Below, piece after piece: positions 9,865 through 18,334 of a stretch of 64,000 nt of DNA. Origin of the DNA: Synechococcus sp. RSCCF101. Lineage in GTDB: Bacteria; Cyanobacteriota; Cyanobacteriia; PCC-6307; Cyanobiaceae. The notes below the pieces were generated by a model, which saw nothing but the letters and a program-made list of their open reading frames with translations, was not told the origin of the DNA and ran no database searches. A program made the position numbers and the translations under genes. Where the stretch lies: NCBI RefSeq assembly GCF_008807075.1, contig NZ_CP035632.1, positions 62,001 to 126,000 of the forward strand. Direction: 5' to 3'. How positions within the stretch are numbered: position 1 is the stretch's first letter; the number at the start of each line of letters is the position of its first letter.

Positions 9865-10969
9865 GACGGCGGTGTGTGTCCGCCAGAAGCTCGGGAATGG
9901 GCAGCTCGTGCGGGCAGCGCGGCAGGCAGTCGCCGCAGCTGTGGCAGGCGCTGGCATCGCGCTCCTCCCACCAGTGGCCTGCGCGTCCGATCAGGTTGTA
10001 GCGCTCGCTCGCGAAGCTCTCCATGCCGTGACCGACCGTCAGGTTGCGGAGCCTGAGCAGCGCAGGGATCGGCACCTCGTGGGGACAGGGCAGGCAGAGG
10101 CGGCACTGGCCGCAGCGCTCGGCCCCGAGGCGGTCGCGGCCAGCGGCCTCCAGTCGGGCGAGAGCCTGTGCCTCGTCCGGCCGCAGCGGCCCGGAGTCGG
10201 TGGCGAGGCTCCGGGCCAGGCTCAGGTCCGAGGGCCGGGAGGCCCCGACCGTGAGGGTGCTGATGCCGCGGGCGAGCAGGAAGCGATAGGCCAGGTGCAG
10301 GGGGGTGAAGGGACGGCAGTCTTCCAGCAGCGTTGCCCCGGGATGGGCGAGATGGCCGCCCTTGTCGGCCGGGGAGATGGCCATCACGCCGATGCCGCGC
10401 GCCAGGGCCTCGGCCGCCAGGGGCAGACGCTCCCGGTCGAAGAGGTGCAGATGCAGGCTGCAGAAGCTGAACCGGCCTGAGGTCAGGGCGGCGCGGATCA
10501 ATGGGCTGCTGCCATGACTGCTGAAGCCCACCTGCTCCACCAGACCCTGATCGAGGGCCTCGCGCAGCAGCACCGCACCATCGCCTTTCAGGGCCCAGTC
10601 CAGGTGGTGCGGCAGGTTGAGGCCGTGCACCGCCCAGTGGCTGAGTCGCCGCTGCCCAAGGTGCGCGAGGCTCCGCTCGAGCTGCGCCAGGCCCTGGCTG
10701 ACGCTGCAGCCCGGCAGGATCTTGCTGGTGATGCGCCAGCCACCGGACGGTTCCAGACCGTCGCTCTCCAGTCGGGCCAGAGCACGGCCCAGATCCTCCT
10801 CCGCCGAGCCGTAGGCCGGCGCTGTTTCCAGATGGTTGATGCCTGCCTCCAGGGCCGCGCGCAGCACGGCATCCATCTGCTCCGGGCCCTCCAGGCAGCG
10901 CATCGTGCCCAGAGTGAAGAGCGAGACGGTTGTGCCGCCGCCGAAGCCGCGGCGTCCAGAGGAGGCCAC
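9830..10969 (-). CDS. Aldo/keto reductase with C-terminal 4Fe-4S cysteine clusters
   Basis: 379 residues. The first 280 or so form an aldo/keto reductase barrel (LFTLGTMR, ETAPAYGSAEEDLG with the catalytic Tyr, ITSKI with the Lys, WAVHGLN with the His, GIGVMAISPADKGG). The C-terminus holds two Cys motifs, CGQCRLCLPCP and CHSCGDCLPRCP, as in iron-sulfur AKR proteins. I use GTG at 10969: the open frame continues upstream to 11551, but that part is only the antisense-frame shadow of the nuclease gene and no ATG lies near the conserved start. It begins 8 bp after the nuclease stop. The substrate is unknown. Confidence 0.88.
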   Translation of the reverse strand: MASSGRRGFGGGTTVSLFTLGTMRCLEGPEQMDAVLRAALEAGINHLETAPAYGSAEEDLGRALARLESDGLEPSGGWRITSKILPGCSVSQGLAQLERSLAHLGQRRLSHWAVHGLNLPHHLDWALKGDGAVLLREALDQGLVEQVGFSSHGSSPLIRAALTSGRFSFCSLHLHLFDRERLPLAAEALARGIGVMAISPADKGGHLAHPGATLLEDCRPFTPLHLAYRFLLARGISTLTVGASRPSDLSLARSLATDSGPLRPDEAQALARLEAAGRDRLGAERCGQCRLCLPCPHEVPIPALLRLRNLTVGHGMESFASERYNLIGRAGHWWEERDASACHSCGDCLPRCPHELPIPELLADTHRRLKAAPRRRLWG

Positions 10970-10977
10970 CGGGCCCG

Positions 10978-11544
10978 TCAGGCCTGTTCCCCGCCGGGTT
11001 CGCCACCGGCGCCGGAGTCCTCCGCACCGGGCTCCGGCTCCGGTTCCGAATGGGCCCGCTTCAGATTCCGCACCAGCTCCGCCGGGCTGACCCGATCCAG
11101 GAAGCGCTTGAAGTCGGTCCGATCCTGAGCATCGGCCTCCGCATCCACCGGGATCGATGCATCGGCCACCACCTCCTCCAGCATCCAGATGGAGGTTCCC
11201 GTCCTCAGGGCCAGGGCGATCGCATCGCTCGGTCGGGCATCGATTTCGATCTCCGCCTCCTCGGCATCGATCAGCTTGAGGACGGCGCGGAAGGTGTTGT
11301 CCTCGATGGTGTGAATGATCACCCGCTCCAGGGTCAGGCCGCCGGCGGCCAGCAGGGAGGCCATCAGGTCGTGGCTCAGGGGCCTCGGCGGCGGCTCCTG
11401 ATTCAGCCCGACCAGGATGTTCTGGGCCTGGGCCTGATCGATCCAGATCGGAACCTGACGCCGCCCGGCCGGATCCCTGAGCAGCACGATCGGGGCACGA
11501 CTGGCGGCATCCAGGGCGATCCCCGTCACCGACATCTCGACCAT
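10978..11544 (-). CDS. Bifunctional nuclease family protein (DUF151/BFN)
   Basis: 188 residues. The first 135 or so match the bifunctional nuclease domain: VEMSVTGIALD, APIVLLRD, VPIWIDQAQAQNI, LERVIIHTIEDNTFRAVL and the signature EIDARPSDAIALALR. This is followed by an acidic Glu/Pro/Gly-rich tail of about 25 residues. Family members have been reported with DNase/RNase activity in plants and bacteria; the cyanobacterial role is not known. It lies upstream of, and is likely co-transcribed with, the aldo/keto reductase, and is divergent from ribE (about 72 bp between starts). Confidence 0.92.
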   Translation of the reverse strand: MVEMSVTGIALDAASRAPIVLLRDPAGRRQVPIWIDQAQAQNILVGLNQEPPPRPLSHDLMASLLAAGGLTLERVIIHTIEDNTFRAVLKLIDAEEAEIEIDARPSDAIALALRTGTSIWMLEEVVADASIPVDAEADAQDRTDFKRFLDRVSPAELVRNLKRAHSEPEPEPGAEDSGAGGEPGGEQA

Positions 11545-11616
11545 CGCTCACCGGAGCAGGCTGCTGGGTCCTGCGTCGCTCTCCAGACTGATTATGGCCA
11601 GCATCGCCTCAGCTGC

Positions 11617-12264
11617 ATGTTCACCGGACTCGTACGCACCGTGGGCTGGATCCGACGCCAGCCGCAGGGGGTGCGCATCGAGGCCGATGACCGTCTCGGC
11701 CCTCTCCAGCTGGGGGACAGCGTCGCTGTGGACGGACTCTGCCTGACGGTGGCCAGGGTGCTGCCCGACGGCTTCACCGCCGACGTGAGCGAGGAGACCC
11801 TCAGCCGAAGCACCCTCGCCGCCAAGGCGGCCGGTGGCGGGGCGGTGAATCTCGAGCCGGCCCTCCGGCTGTCGGACCGTCTGGGGGGACATCTGGTCAG
11901 TGGCCATGTGGACGCGACCGGTGAGGTGATCGACGTGCGCTCCCTGGCCCGCTCATGGCGTCTGGAGATCGCATGGAACGCCCCGGGCTACGGGCGCTAC
12001 ATCTGCGAGAAGGGCAGCATCGCCGTGGACGGCGTCAGCCTCACGGTGGCCGGAGCCGGCCACGGCGGCCAGAGCTTCTGGGTGGCCGTGATCCCCCACA
12101 CCTGGGAGTCCACCACCCTGCGGCAGCTCACCAGTGGGGCCGCCGTGAACCTGGAGGTCGATCTGCTCGCCCGCTACGCCGAGCGGCTTCTGCAGGCGCG
12201 CATCAGCGACGAAGCGGATCACAACCTCAACCGCGACTGGCTGCTGGAGCACGGCTGGGGTTGA
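11617..12264 (+). CDS. ribE: Riboflavin synthase, alpha chain
   Basis: 215 residues with the two tandem lumazine-binding repeats expected for riboflavin synthase. Repeat 1 starts at MFTGLV and contains VAVDGLCLTVA and GGHLVSGHVDATGEV; repeat 2 contains IAVDGVSLTVAGAG and NLEVDLLARYAERLL. The enzyme dismutates two 6,7-dimethyl-8-ribityllumazine molecules to riboflavin in the cytosol. The ATG at 11617 gives the invariant MFTG start; the longer open frame upstream is a shadow. It converges on cyAbrB over a palindrome. Confidence 0.96.
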   Translation: MFTGLVRTVGWIRRQPQGVRIEADDRLGPLQLGDSVAVDGLCLTVARVLPDGFTADVSEETLSRSTLAAKAAGGGAVNLEPALRLSDRLGGHLVSGHVDATGEVIDVRSLARSWRLEIAWNAPGYGRYICEKGSIAVDGVSLTVAGAGHGGQSFWVAVIPHTWESTTLRQLTSGAAVNLEVDLLARYAERLLQARISDEADHNLNRDWLLEHGWG

Positions 12265-12270
12265 GACGGC

Positions 12271-12293
12271 CGGATGCGTCCCCGGATGCGTCC
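12271..12293 (+). repeat. Tandem 11-bp direct repeat in the ribE/abrB junction
   Basis: The 11-mer cggatgcgtcc occurs at 12271-12281 and again at 12283-12293, with one base between copies, just after the ribE stop. The second copy runs into the 22-bp palindrome. It is short and could be chance. Confidence 0.5.
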
Positions 12294-12310
12294 TCAGACG
12301 TCTGAGGACG
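12289..12310. terminator. 22-bp perfect palindrome, possible bidirectional terminator
   Basis: The sequence around tcctcagacgtctgagga is self-complementary over 22 bp with no spacer. It sits between the ends of two convergent genes (ribE ends at 12264, abrB stop at 12294-12296, so it includes the last abrB codons). In RNA it could fold on either strand, which fits a shared terminator, although neither side has a strong U run. A protein-binding site is the alternative. Confidence 0.45.
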
Positions 12311-12698
12311 TCTCTTCGGCAGAGGGTGTCCCGTCGGGCGGGGCCGGTTCGTTCCCGTCCACCGGAACGAGTGCGATGGAGCCGGATTCGCGCTCCAGCT
12401 CAATGCGGCATTCCTGCCCGGGCTCCAGGCCCAGGAGCCGGGTGTAGGCCTGACCTACGAGCAGATTGCCGTTTCCGTGCACGCGGGTGCGGAATTCGGC
12501 CTGTCTGCCGCGGCTGCCGGCTGACACCGGGGCCGCGCCGGGAATGCGGTACCCCTTGGCTTCGACGAGAGCGCGATAGAAACTCTTTCTCATCACGCGA
12601 CCACTGGGACCGACATAGCCGCAGGCTCGGGCGATGTCGTCTTCGGAGCGATCACTCAGGGCCCTGGATCTGTTCAGCAGGGCTTCACCGACAAGCAT
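12294..12698 (-). CDS. Cyanobacterial AbrB-type transcriptional regulator
   Basis: 134 residues. The N-terminal part (LVGEALLNRSRALSDRSEDDIARACGY, then FYRALVEAKGY) and the C-terminal swapped-hairpin DNA-binding part (RTRVHGNGNLLVGQAYTRLLGLEPGQECRIEL) match the cyAbrB family, which in cyanobacteria tunes carbon/nitrogen and other metabolic genes. Unlike most cyAbrBs it carries an extra acidic C-terminal tail of about 25 residues. ATG at 12698 is used. It is upstream of, and on the same strand as, nothing closely linked; the ctaE stop lies 88 bp away. Confidence 0.88.
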   Translation of the reverse strand: MLVGEALLNRSRALSDRSEDDIARACGYVGPSGRVMRKSFYRALVEAKGYRIPGAAPVSAGSRGRQAEFRTRVHGNGNLLVGQAYTRLLGLEPGQECRIELERESGSIALVPVDGNEPAPPDGTPSAEETSSDV

Positions 12699-12786
12699 CC
12701 CATCCGATCGCGAAAGTCCATTCTGCCCATCCGGACTGATGAAAGGGACAGCCGACGACTGGCGTGTTGTGATTTCCTGGCTGGGT

Positions 12787-13401
12787 TCAGAGCAGATAGA
12801 GAATCAGGAACAGCACAACCCAGATGCCGTCAACAAAGTGCCAGTACAGCTCCGCTGCCTCGATCGCGAAGGGGTTGGACGCGTCCACACGTCCGGCGGG
12901 CTGACGCACCTGCCACCATACGATCAGGATCATGATGGCACCCAGCGTCACGTGCAGGCCGTGAAAGCCGGTGAGCAGATAGAAGGTGCTGGCGAGCAGG
13001 TTGTCGGTCAGTCCGAAGGGCAGGGAGAAGTACTCAACCATCTGGCTGACCAGGAAGGCCAGCCCGAGCCCCGCCGTGACGGCCAGCCAGGTCCTGCACA
13101 GCTCGCTGCGTCCCTGCCTCAGGGCTGCGTTGGCCCGATGGAAGGTGGCGCTGCTCACCAGCAGCAGCACGGTGTTGATCGTGGGCAGGGCCAGTTCAAG
13201 CTCGTAGGTGGCGCCTTCGGGCAGCGGATTCACGGCCCGGAAGGTGAGATACGCGGCGAAGAAGCCTGCGAAGGTCATGGCATCGGCCACCAGGAAGGCC
13301 GCCAGACCGAACAGGCGCACATCGGGGTGGCCATGCGCCTCGGCCTCGCCGCTGCCCCCGTGCAGGGCCTGGGATTCGGAATCGGAGAGGGTGAGGGTCA
13401 T
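12787..13401 (-). CDS. ctaE: Cytochrome c oxidase subunit III
   Basis: 204 residues, five membrane segments. Recognisable family blocks: RLFGLAAFLVADAMTFAGFF, NTVLLLVSSATFHRANAAL, SQMVEYFSLPFG, FYLLTGFHGLHVTLGAIM and ELYWHFVDGIWVVLFLILYLL. It belongs to the aa3-type terminal oxidase. ATG at 13401 (MTLTLSDSES) is chosen; the longer frame upstream is shadow of ctaD. It is the last gene of ctaC-ctaD-ctaE, 59 bp after ctaD. Confidence 0.97.
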   Translation of the reverse strand: MTLTLSDSESQALHGGSGEAEAHGHPDVRLFGLAAFLVADAMTFAGFFAAYLTFRAVNPLPEGATYELELALPTINTVLLLVSSATFHRANAALRQGRSELCRTWLAVTAGLGLAFLVSQMVEYFSLPFGLTDNLLASTFYLLTGFHGLHVTLGAIMILIVWWQVRQPAGRVDASNPFAIEAAELYWHFVDGIWVVLFLILYLL

Positions 13402-13460
13402 GGTGTCGTGGGCGGGAGGTCCGGGACAGAGCCGGATGCGGAGGTCATCGGAGCGGCGTC

Positions 13461-15128
13461 TCAGCGGCCGCCGCTCCAGAGGTCGCGGCCCGAAGCCGTC
13501 GACAGATCCAGTTGGTCGATCGGGACCCCGTAGCCGTAGGGCTCGAGCACCAGGGGCGCCTCCCCGTGCCAGTTCTCCACGGGCGGCGGGGAACTGGTCA
13601 GCCATTCCGGCGTCCGGGCATTCCAGGGGTTGTCGCCGGCACGGGCTCCCTGCCAGAGGCTGGCGATCACGTTCCAGAGGAAGGGGAGTGTGCTCAGGGC
13701 CATCAGCAGCGCCCCCACGCTGCTCAGCTGATTCACGAGGGTGAACTGAGGGTCATACTCCGCCACCCGCCGGGGCATGCCGTTGAGCCCGAGCCAGTGC
13801 TGCGGGGCAAAGCAGAGGTTGAAGCCGAGGAACGTGAGCAGGAAATGCAGGCGCCCGAGGGGTTCGTTCAGCAGGCGGCCGGTGAACTTGGGATACCAGT
13901 GGTAGATGGCGGAGAAGATCACGAACACCGATCCTCCGTAGACGATGTAATGGAAGTGGCCGACAACGAAATAGGTGTCATGCACGTGCACATCAAATGG
14001 CACCTGCGCCAGGGCCACTCCGGTGATGCCGCCGAAGACGAAATGCACGATGAAGGCGCAGGAGAACAGCATGGCGCTGTTGAGTGCGATCTTCCCTCCC
14101 CAGAGGGTGGCCAGCCAGTTGAAGAACTTGATTCCCGTCGGGACGGCAATGAAGGCGGTGGCAATCGTGAAGAACAGCCGCATCCAGGGAGGCGTGCCGC
14201 TGGTGAACATGTGGTGCGCCCAGACGATCAGACCGAGGAAGACGATGGCCATGATCGAGTACACCATCGTGGAGTAGCCGAACAGGGGCTTGCGGCTGTG
14301 CACCGGCAGAATCTCGCTCACCAGTCCGAACACCGGCAGCACCATGATGTAGACGGCAGGGTGTGAATAGAACCAGAACAGGTGCTGGTACACCACCACG
14401 TTGCCTCCTTCACCGGGGTTGAAGAAACCCGTGTGGGCGACGATGTCAAAGCTGAGCATGATCAGCGTTCCCGCCAGAACCGGCGTTGACAGCAACACCA
14501 GCAGGCTGGTTCCGAGCATGGCCCAGCAGTACATCGGCAGCTGCATCATCCCCAGGCCGGGGCGGCGCAGTTTGAGGATGGTGGCGATGAAGTTGATCGC
14601 CCCGAAAATGGAGCTCCCGCCCAGAAGCAGAACGCTCACGATCCAGAGCACCTGGCCGGCTGCCGGGGTGGTGATGCTCAGCGGCGGATAGGCGGTCCAG
14701 CCCGACTGGGCGGCGCCGGTGAGGAAATAGCTGCTGATCAGCAGCAGACCTCCCGGCGGAATCAGCCAGAAGGCCACCGCGTTCAGGCGCGGGAAGGCCA
14801 TGTCACGCGCGCCCACGTAGAAGGGGATCAGATAGTTGCCGAAGGCCCCGTTCACGACGGGAACGATCCAGAGAAAGATCATGATCGTTCCGTGCAGCGT
14901 CAGCACCTCGTTGTAGGTGTCGCGCGGCACCAGATCGGCCATCGGGCTGATCAGTTCCGTGCGGATCACCCCGGCCAGCGCTCCGCCGACGAAATAGAAG
15001 AGGAATCCCGCCACCAGGTACTGCAGCCCGATCACTTTGTGATCGAGGCTGAAACTCAGGTACCGCAGCCAGCCCACCGGCTGGAGGCTGGGGCCCTGGG
15101 GTTGACTGCTGGGAACGGCGATGGTCAT
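13461..15128 (-). CDS. ctaD: Cytochrome c oxidase subunit I
   Basis: 555 residues with about 12 membrane segments. The heme and CuB ligand blocks are visible: LHGTIMIFLW (low-spin heme His), WFYSHPAVYIMVLPVFG (CuB His with the cross-linked Tyr region), VWAHHMFTSG (two CuB His) and VGHFHYIVYGG (heme a3/heme a His pair). It reduces O2 to water and pumps protons in the cytoplasmic/thylakoid membrane. ATG at 15128 is chosen because the frame upstream to 15311 is low-complexity shadow. It lies 56 bp after ctaC. Confidence 0.98.
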   Translation of the reverse strand: MTIAVPSSQPQGPSLQPVGWLRYLSFSLDHKVIGLQYLVAGFLFYFVGGALAGVIRTELISPMADLVPRDTYNEVLTLHGTIMIFLWIVPVVNGAFGNYLIPFYVGARDMAFPRLNAVAFWLIPPGGLLLISSYFLTGAAQSGWTAYPPLSITTPAAGQVLWIVSVLLLGGSSIFGAINFIATILKLRRPGLGMMQLPMYCWAMLGTSLLVLLSTPVLAGTLIMLSFDIVAHTGFFNPGEGGNVVVYQHLFWFYSHPAVYIMVLPVFGLVSEILPVHSRKPLFGYSTMVYSIMAIVFLGLIVWAHHMFTSGTPPWMRLFFTIATAFIAVPTGIKFFNWLATLWGGKIALNSAMLFSCAFIVHFVFGGITGVALAQVPFDVHVHDTYFVVGHFHYIVYGGSVFVIFSAIYHWYPKFTGRLLNEPLGRLHFLLTFLGFNLCFAPQHWLGLNGMPRRVAEYDPQFTLVNQLSSVGALLMALSTLPFLWNVIASLWQGARAGDNPWNARTPEWLTSSPPPVENWHGEAPLVLEPYGYGVPIDQLDLSTASGRDLWSGGR

Positions 15129-15184
15129 GAATCGACTGGAGGACGGCGGAGGGGAGGGGCAGGGATCGGAGCGAGGGTCAGACG

Positions 15185-16081
15185 TCAGCCCTCCAGCGCC
15201 GGTGCGGCCTGGGCGAGGGTCGCCGGTGCATTGGCCGCCAGCCAGGCGTCGTAGGCCTCGGGTTCCTCCACCACGACCGTGGAGCGCATACCGCCGTGAT
15301 ACGGGCCGCACAGCTCGGCGCAGACGATCGGGTAGCGACCGGGCCGTGTGGCCGTGAAGCTCACCACCGTGGGCTGGCCTGGAATCACGTCCTGCTTGAT
15401 GCGGAACTCAGGCACCCAGAAGGCGTGGATCACGTCCTTGGAGTTCATCAGGAGCGAGACGGGTCGATTGGCGGGAACGTGCAGTTCGCCGCTCACGAAG
15501 CCGGGGCCCGGATAGTTGAAGATGAAGGCGAACTGCATCGCGGTCACCTCCACCGCCACAGGACCGTCCGCAGCCGATGGGGTCTCGCTCGAGACGAACG
15601 CTCCGGACGGACCGCTGGATGATTCCGACCCCTCGCTCGGTGGCCAGCCGCCACCGATGCCCCCCCAGATCTTCTCGCTGTGGCCGGAGGCGTCATGGGC
15701 GGCACCATGGTCATGACCCAGCGGCGCCATCCCGCCCATGCGGTCGTAGATGTCGTAGCTGTAGAGGCCCACGAACAGCACGACAATCGCGGGAACGGCG
15801 GTCCAGAAGACCTCGAGCTGCAGATTGCCCTCAATCGCGACACCATCACCGTGGTCGCCCTCGCGACGGCGGAAACGGATCAGGCTGAACAGCAGCAGAC
15901 CCAGAACGCCGAGAAACAGAACGGCCCCAATTGTGAACAGAACCTGAAAAAGCTCGTCGTAGATCGGAGCGTTCGTGCTCGCATCGATCGGCAGGAGCTG
16001 AACGTTGTCGCCCAGCCAGAGGGCCGCCAGCACCAGCGCCATCCCGAGGACGAGCGAGAGAATCGGGCCTGGGATCGGCAT
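15185..16081 (-). CDS. ctaC: Cytochrome c oxidase subunit II with an unusual loop insert
   Basis: 298 residues. There are two N-terminal membrane helices (about 5-22 and 43-62), then a cupredoxin domain with the CuA ligands HAFWVPEF (His) and CAELCGPYHGGM (Cys, Cys, His, Met). Between the second helix region and the CuA domain lies an insert of about 50 residues rich in His, Gly, Ser and Pro (starting near GHDHGAAHDASGHSEK). ATG at 16081 (MPIPGPILSL) fits the family; the open frame extends to 16237. First gene of ctaCDE, divergent from ctaA. Confidence 0.96.
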   Translation of the reverse strand: MPIPGPILSLVLGMALVLAALWLGDNVQLLPIDASTNAPIYDELFQVLFTIGAVLFLGVLGLLLFSLIRFRRREGDHGDGVAIEGNLQLEVFWTAVPAIVVLFVGLYSYDIYDRMGGMAPLGHDHGAAHDASGHSEKIWGGIGGGWPPSEGSESSSGPSGAFVSSETPSAADGPVAVEVTAMQFAFIFNYPGPGFVSGELHVPANRPVSLLMNSKDVIHAFWVPEFRIKQDVIPGQPTVVSFTATRPGRYPIVCAELCGPYHGGMRSTVVVEEPEAYDAWLAANAPATLAQAAPALEG

Positions 16082-16373
16082 GGCAGCGGCGGGCGCTGAA
16101 AGGACTGCGTTCACTGTATGGAGCGCCACAGAGTCCGCGGGCTGGCATGAAGCGGCTGTTGGAAAACGCGATGTGACTGTGTCGTTGCGATGACAGGCGG
16201 CACCGCCCAGCTGCGATCGAGGTGATGCCGCTGTCACCCACGTTGTCGCGATCCGACACGATCCGGTGTTCCACTGATGACGGAAGGCGGTGTTTCAACT
16301 CCCATCAGTGCAGGAATCTTCTGCAACTCATGGCTAGTTTGTGACCCCCAACCCGGTGCCTGACGCTGCGCAC
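16082..16373. promoter_or_regulatory. Divergent ctaC/ctaA intergenic region
   Basis: About 290 bp separate the ctaC and ctaA starts, one of the longest non-coding stretches of the window and less G+C-rich than the genes around it. It must carry the promoters for the ctaCDE and ctaA-ctaB operons. I see no convincing -35/-10 pair, operator repeat or small gene in it. Confidence 0.5.
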
Positions 16374-17344
16374 ATGTCCATCGCTTCCGATCACGACGAA
16401 CTGGGGCGCTTTGTCCGCGTCAGCGGCCATCTTGTGCCTGCCCTTGTGGCGCTCGTTGTCATCGGCGGCGCCACGCGGGTGATGGAAGCCGGGCTCGCCT
16501 GCCCTGACTGGCCGCTCTGTTACGGCAGCCTGCTGCCCGGCCGGCAGATGAATCTCCAGGTGTTCCTGGAGTGGTTTCACCGCCTCGATGCCTTCGTCAT
16601 CGGTGTGTCCTTCGTCGTGATGCAGGTGGTGGCCGTGGTCAGGCGCCGCCAGCTGCCCGTATGGGTGCCGTACTGGATGACTGCTCTGCTCAGCCTCGTG
16701 CTGATCCAGGGCGGACTCGGAGCGCTCACGGTGCTGGCCCTTCTTCCCGCCGCGGTGGTGACGGGGCATCTCGTCACCGCCCTGCTGCTGGTGGCCGTGC
16801 TCAGCGCCGGTCACCAGGCCCTGCGGCGGGACTGGCTCCCCGGCCAGGCCTCCGATCCAGCCCCATCCACCCTCTGGTGGGCAGCGACCCTCCCCGTTCT
16901 TCTGCTGGTCACCGCCCAGTGCCTGATCGGGGGCTGATGGCGAGTCAGTGGGCCGCGCACCTCTGCCTGTCCCAGGGCTCCGGCTGCCAGTGGCTCGGTC
17001 TGCACCGGCGTCTGGCCACCCCGGCCGCGCTCTCGGTGCTGATGCTTGTGGCCTCGGGCTGGCTGTTCAGTCCGTGGTGCCGCCGGCACTGGGGACTGCC
17101 CGCGGCCTCGGGTGTGCTGGTGCTCAGCCAGATGGCGCTCGGCGTGGCAACGCTGCGCCATGCCCTGACCGTTCCCGCCCTCACCATCGCCCATCAGCTG
17201 GTGGCGTGCCTGCTCGTGGCGGTGCTGGCCGCCCTGGCGGCGCGGGCACGTCCCTCGGTCCGCCCTGAGGCCCCGCTCACGGCAGCAGAGCCAGCTGCTG
17301 CCGCCGCCGAATCGCTTCCACCCGCTCTGATCCCCCATGGTTAG
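16374..17344 (+). pseudogene. ctaA: Heme A synthase (CtaA/COX15), frame broken at a G run
   Basis: The protein oxidises heme O to heme A for cytochrome oxidase. The N-terminal part (16374-16937) has the family blocks GGATRVMEAGLACPDWPLCYG, EWFHRLDA and VTGHLVTALL, then stops at TGA 16935-16937 just after membrane segment 5. The rest of the family sequence continues in another frame (MASQWAAHLCLSQG, LHRRLATPAALSV, LTIAHQLVACLL) to TAG 17344. One extra G in the 5-G run at 16929-16933 restores one frame of about 323 residues. The stop overlaps an ATG (TGATG), so coupled re-initiation is formally possible. The end overlaps the ctaB start by 8 nt. ATG at 16374 is used; GTG at 16341 is an alternative. 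Confidence 0.88.
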
Positions 17345-18305
17345 TGCCTCATCCGTCCGCGCCGACGTGGTCCCGTCCCGCCGGCTGGTGCGACTGCCGG
17401 CCTGGCTCGAGGTGGCCAAGCCCCGGCTGATCCCCCTCCTGCTGGCCACCACGCTCGGTGGCATGGCTCTGACCGAGTCCTGGCCCCTGCCGTCACCCCG
17501 GCTCGCCTGCACCCTCGGGGGCGGTGCCCTGGCCGCCGCAGCCGCCGGCGTCCTCAACTGCGTCTGGGAGCAGGACCTCGACGGCCGCATGGGCCGAACC
17601 CAGCAGCGGGCCCTTCCTTCGGGCCGGCTGTCGGCCCGCTCCGCCGTCATCGGAGCGATCGCCTGCACCCTGGCGGCCTCCACCCTTCTGGTGGCCGGGG
17701 TCAACTGCCTGGCGGCGGGTCTCTCGCTCCTGGGGCTCTGCAGCTACGTGTTGCTGTACACCGTCCTGCTCAAGCCCCGCACCACCCAGAACATCGTCAT
17801 CGGCGGTGTGGCCGGCGCGATCCCGCCCCTGGTCGGCGCGGCGGCGGCCACCGGCCACATCGGCCTGGGTGGCTGGTGGCTCTTCGCCCTGGTGATGGTC
17901 TGGACCCCGGCCCATTTCTGGGCCCTGGCCCTGCTGCTGCGCGAGGACTACCGCTCCGTCGGCATTCCGATGCTGCCGGTGGTCCATGGCGCCGCCGTCA
18001 CCGCACGGGCCATCGGCCGTTACGGCTGGGCCACGGTCTGCCTGAGCGGCCTGGGGGCACTCGTGCTTCCTGAAGGCGGTGCCCTCTATGCCGTGCTGGT
18101 GGTTCCCTTCAACGGCAGGTTGCTGCAGATGATCCGTCGCCTCGGCGATGCCCCGGACGACCGCAGCGTTGCCGGCGGTCTCTTCCGCTGGTCGATCCTC
18201 TATCTCTTCGGCATCTGTCTGCTGCTGCTGCTCAGCCGCGATCCCCATGCGGCCCAGCTCACGAGCCAGTCCCTGCAGCTGCTGGGCCTTGGATCCGCTG
18301 CCTAG
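17337..18305 (+). CDS. ctaB: Protoheme IX farnesyltransferase (heme O synthase)
   Basis: 322 residues, about nine membrane segments. As a UbiA-superfamily prenyltransferase it has the two Asp-rich motifs: [23 protein letters not shown] and the later [15 protein letters not shown]. It attaches a farnesyl group to heme b to make heme O, the substrate of CtaA. Its ATG overlaps the last 8 nt of ctaA, consistent with translational coupling and with the second frame of ctaA being real coding sequence. Confidence 0.97.
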   Translation: MVSASSVRADVVPSRRLVRLPAWLEVAKPRLIPLLLATTLGGMALTESWPLPSPRLACTLGGGALAAAAAGVLNCVWEQDLDGRMGRTQQRALPSGRLSARSAVIGAIACTLAASTLLVAGVNCLAAGLSLLGLCSYVLLYTVLLKPRTTQNIVIGGVAGAIPPLVGAAAATGHIGLGGWWLFALVMVWTPAHFWALALLLREDYRSVGIPMLPVVHGAAVTARAIGRYGWATVCLSGLGALVLPEGGALYAVLVVPFNGRLLQMIRRLGDAPDDRSVAGGLFRWSILYLFGICLLLLLSRDPHAAQLTSQSLQLLGLGSAA

Positions 18306-18334
18306 AGTCCGCTCCGGCGCCGCCGGCGCGGCCC

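Noticed and set aside
16929-16939. Programmed ribosomal frameshift in ctaA
   Set aside because: No slippery heptamer plus pseudoknot pattern is evident, and the same kind of one-base deficit recurs at four other G/C runs, favouring an indel.
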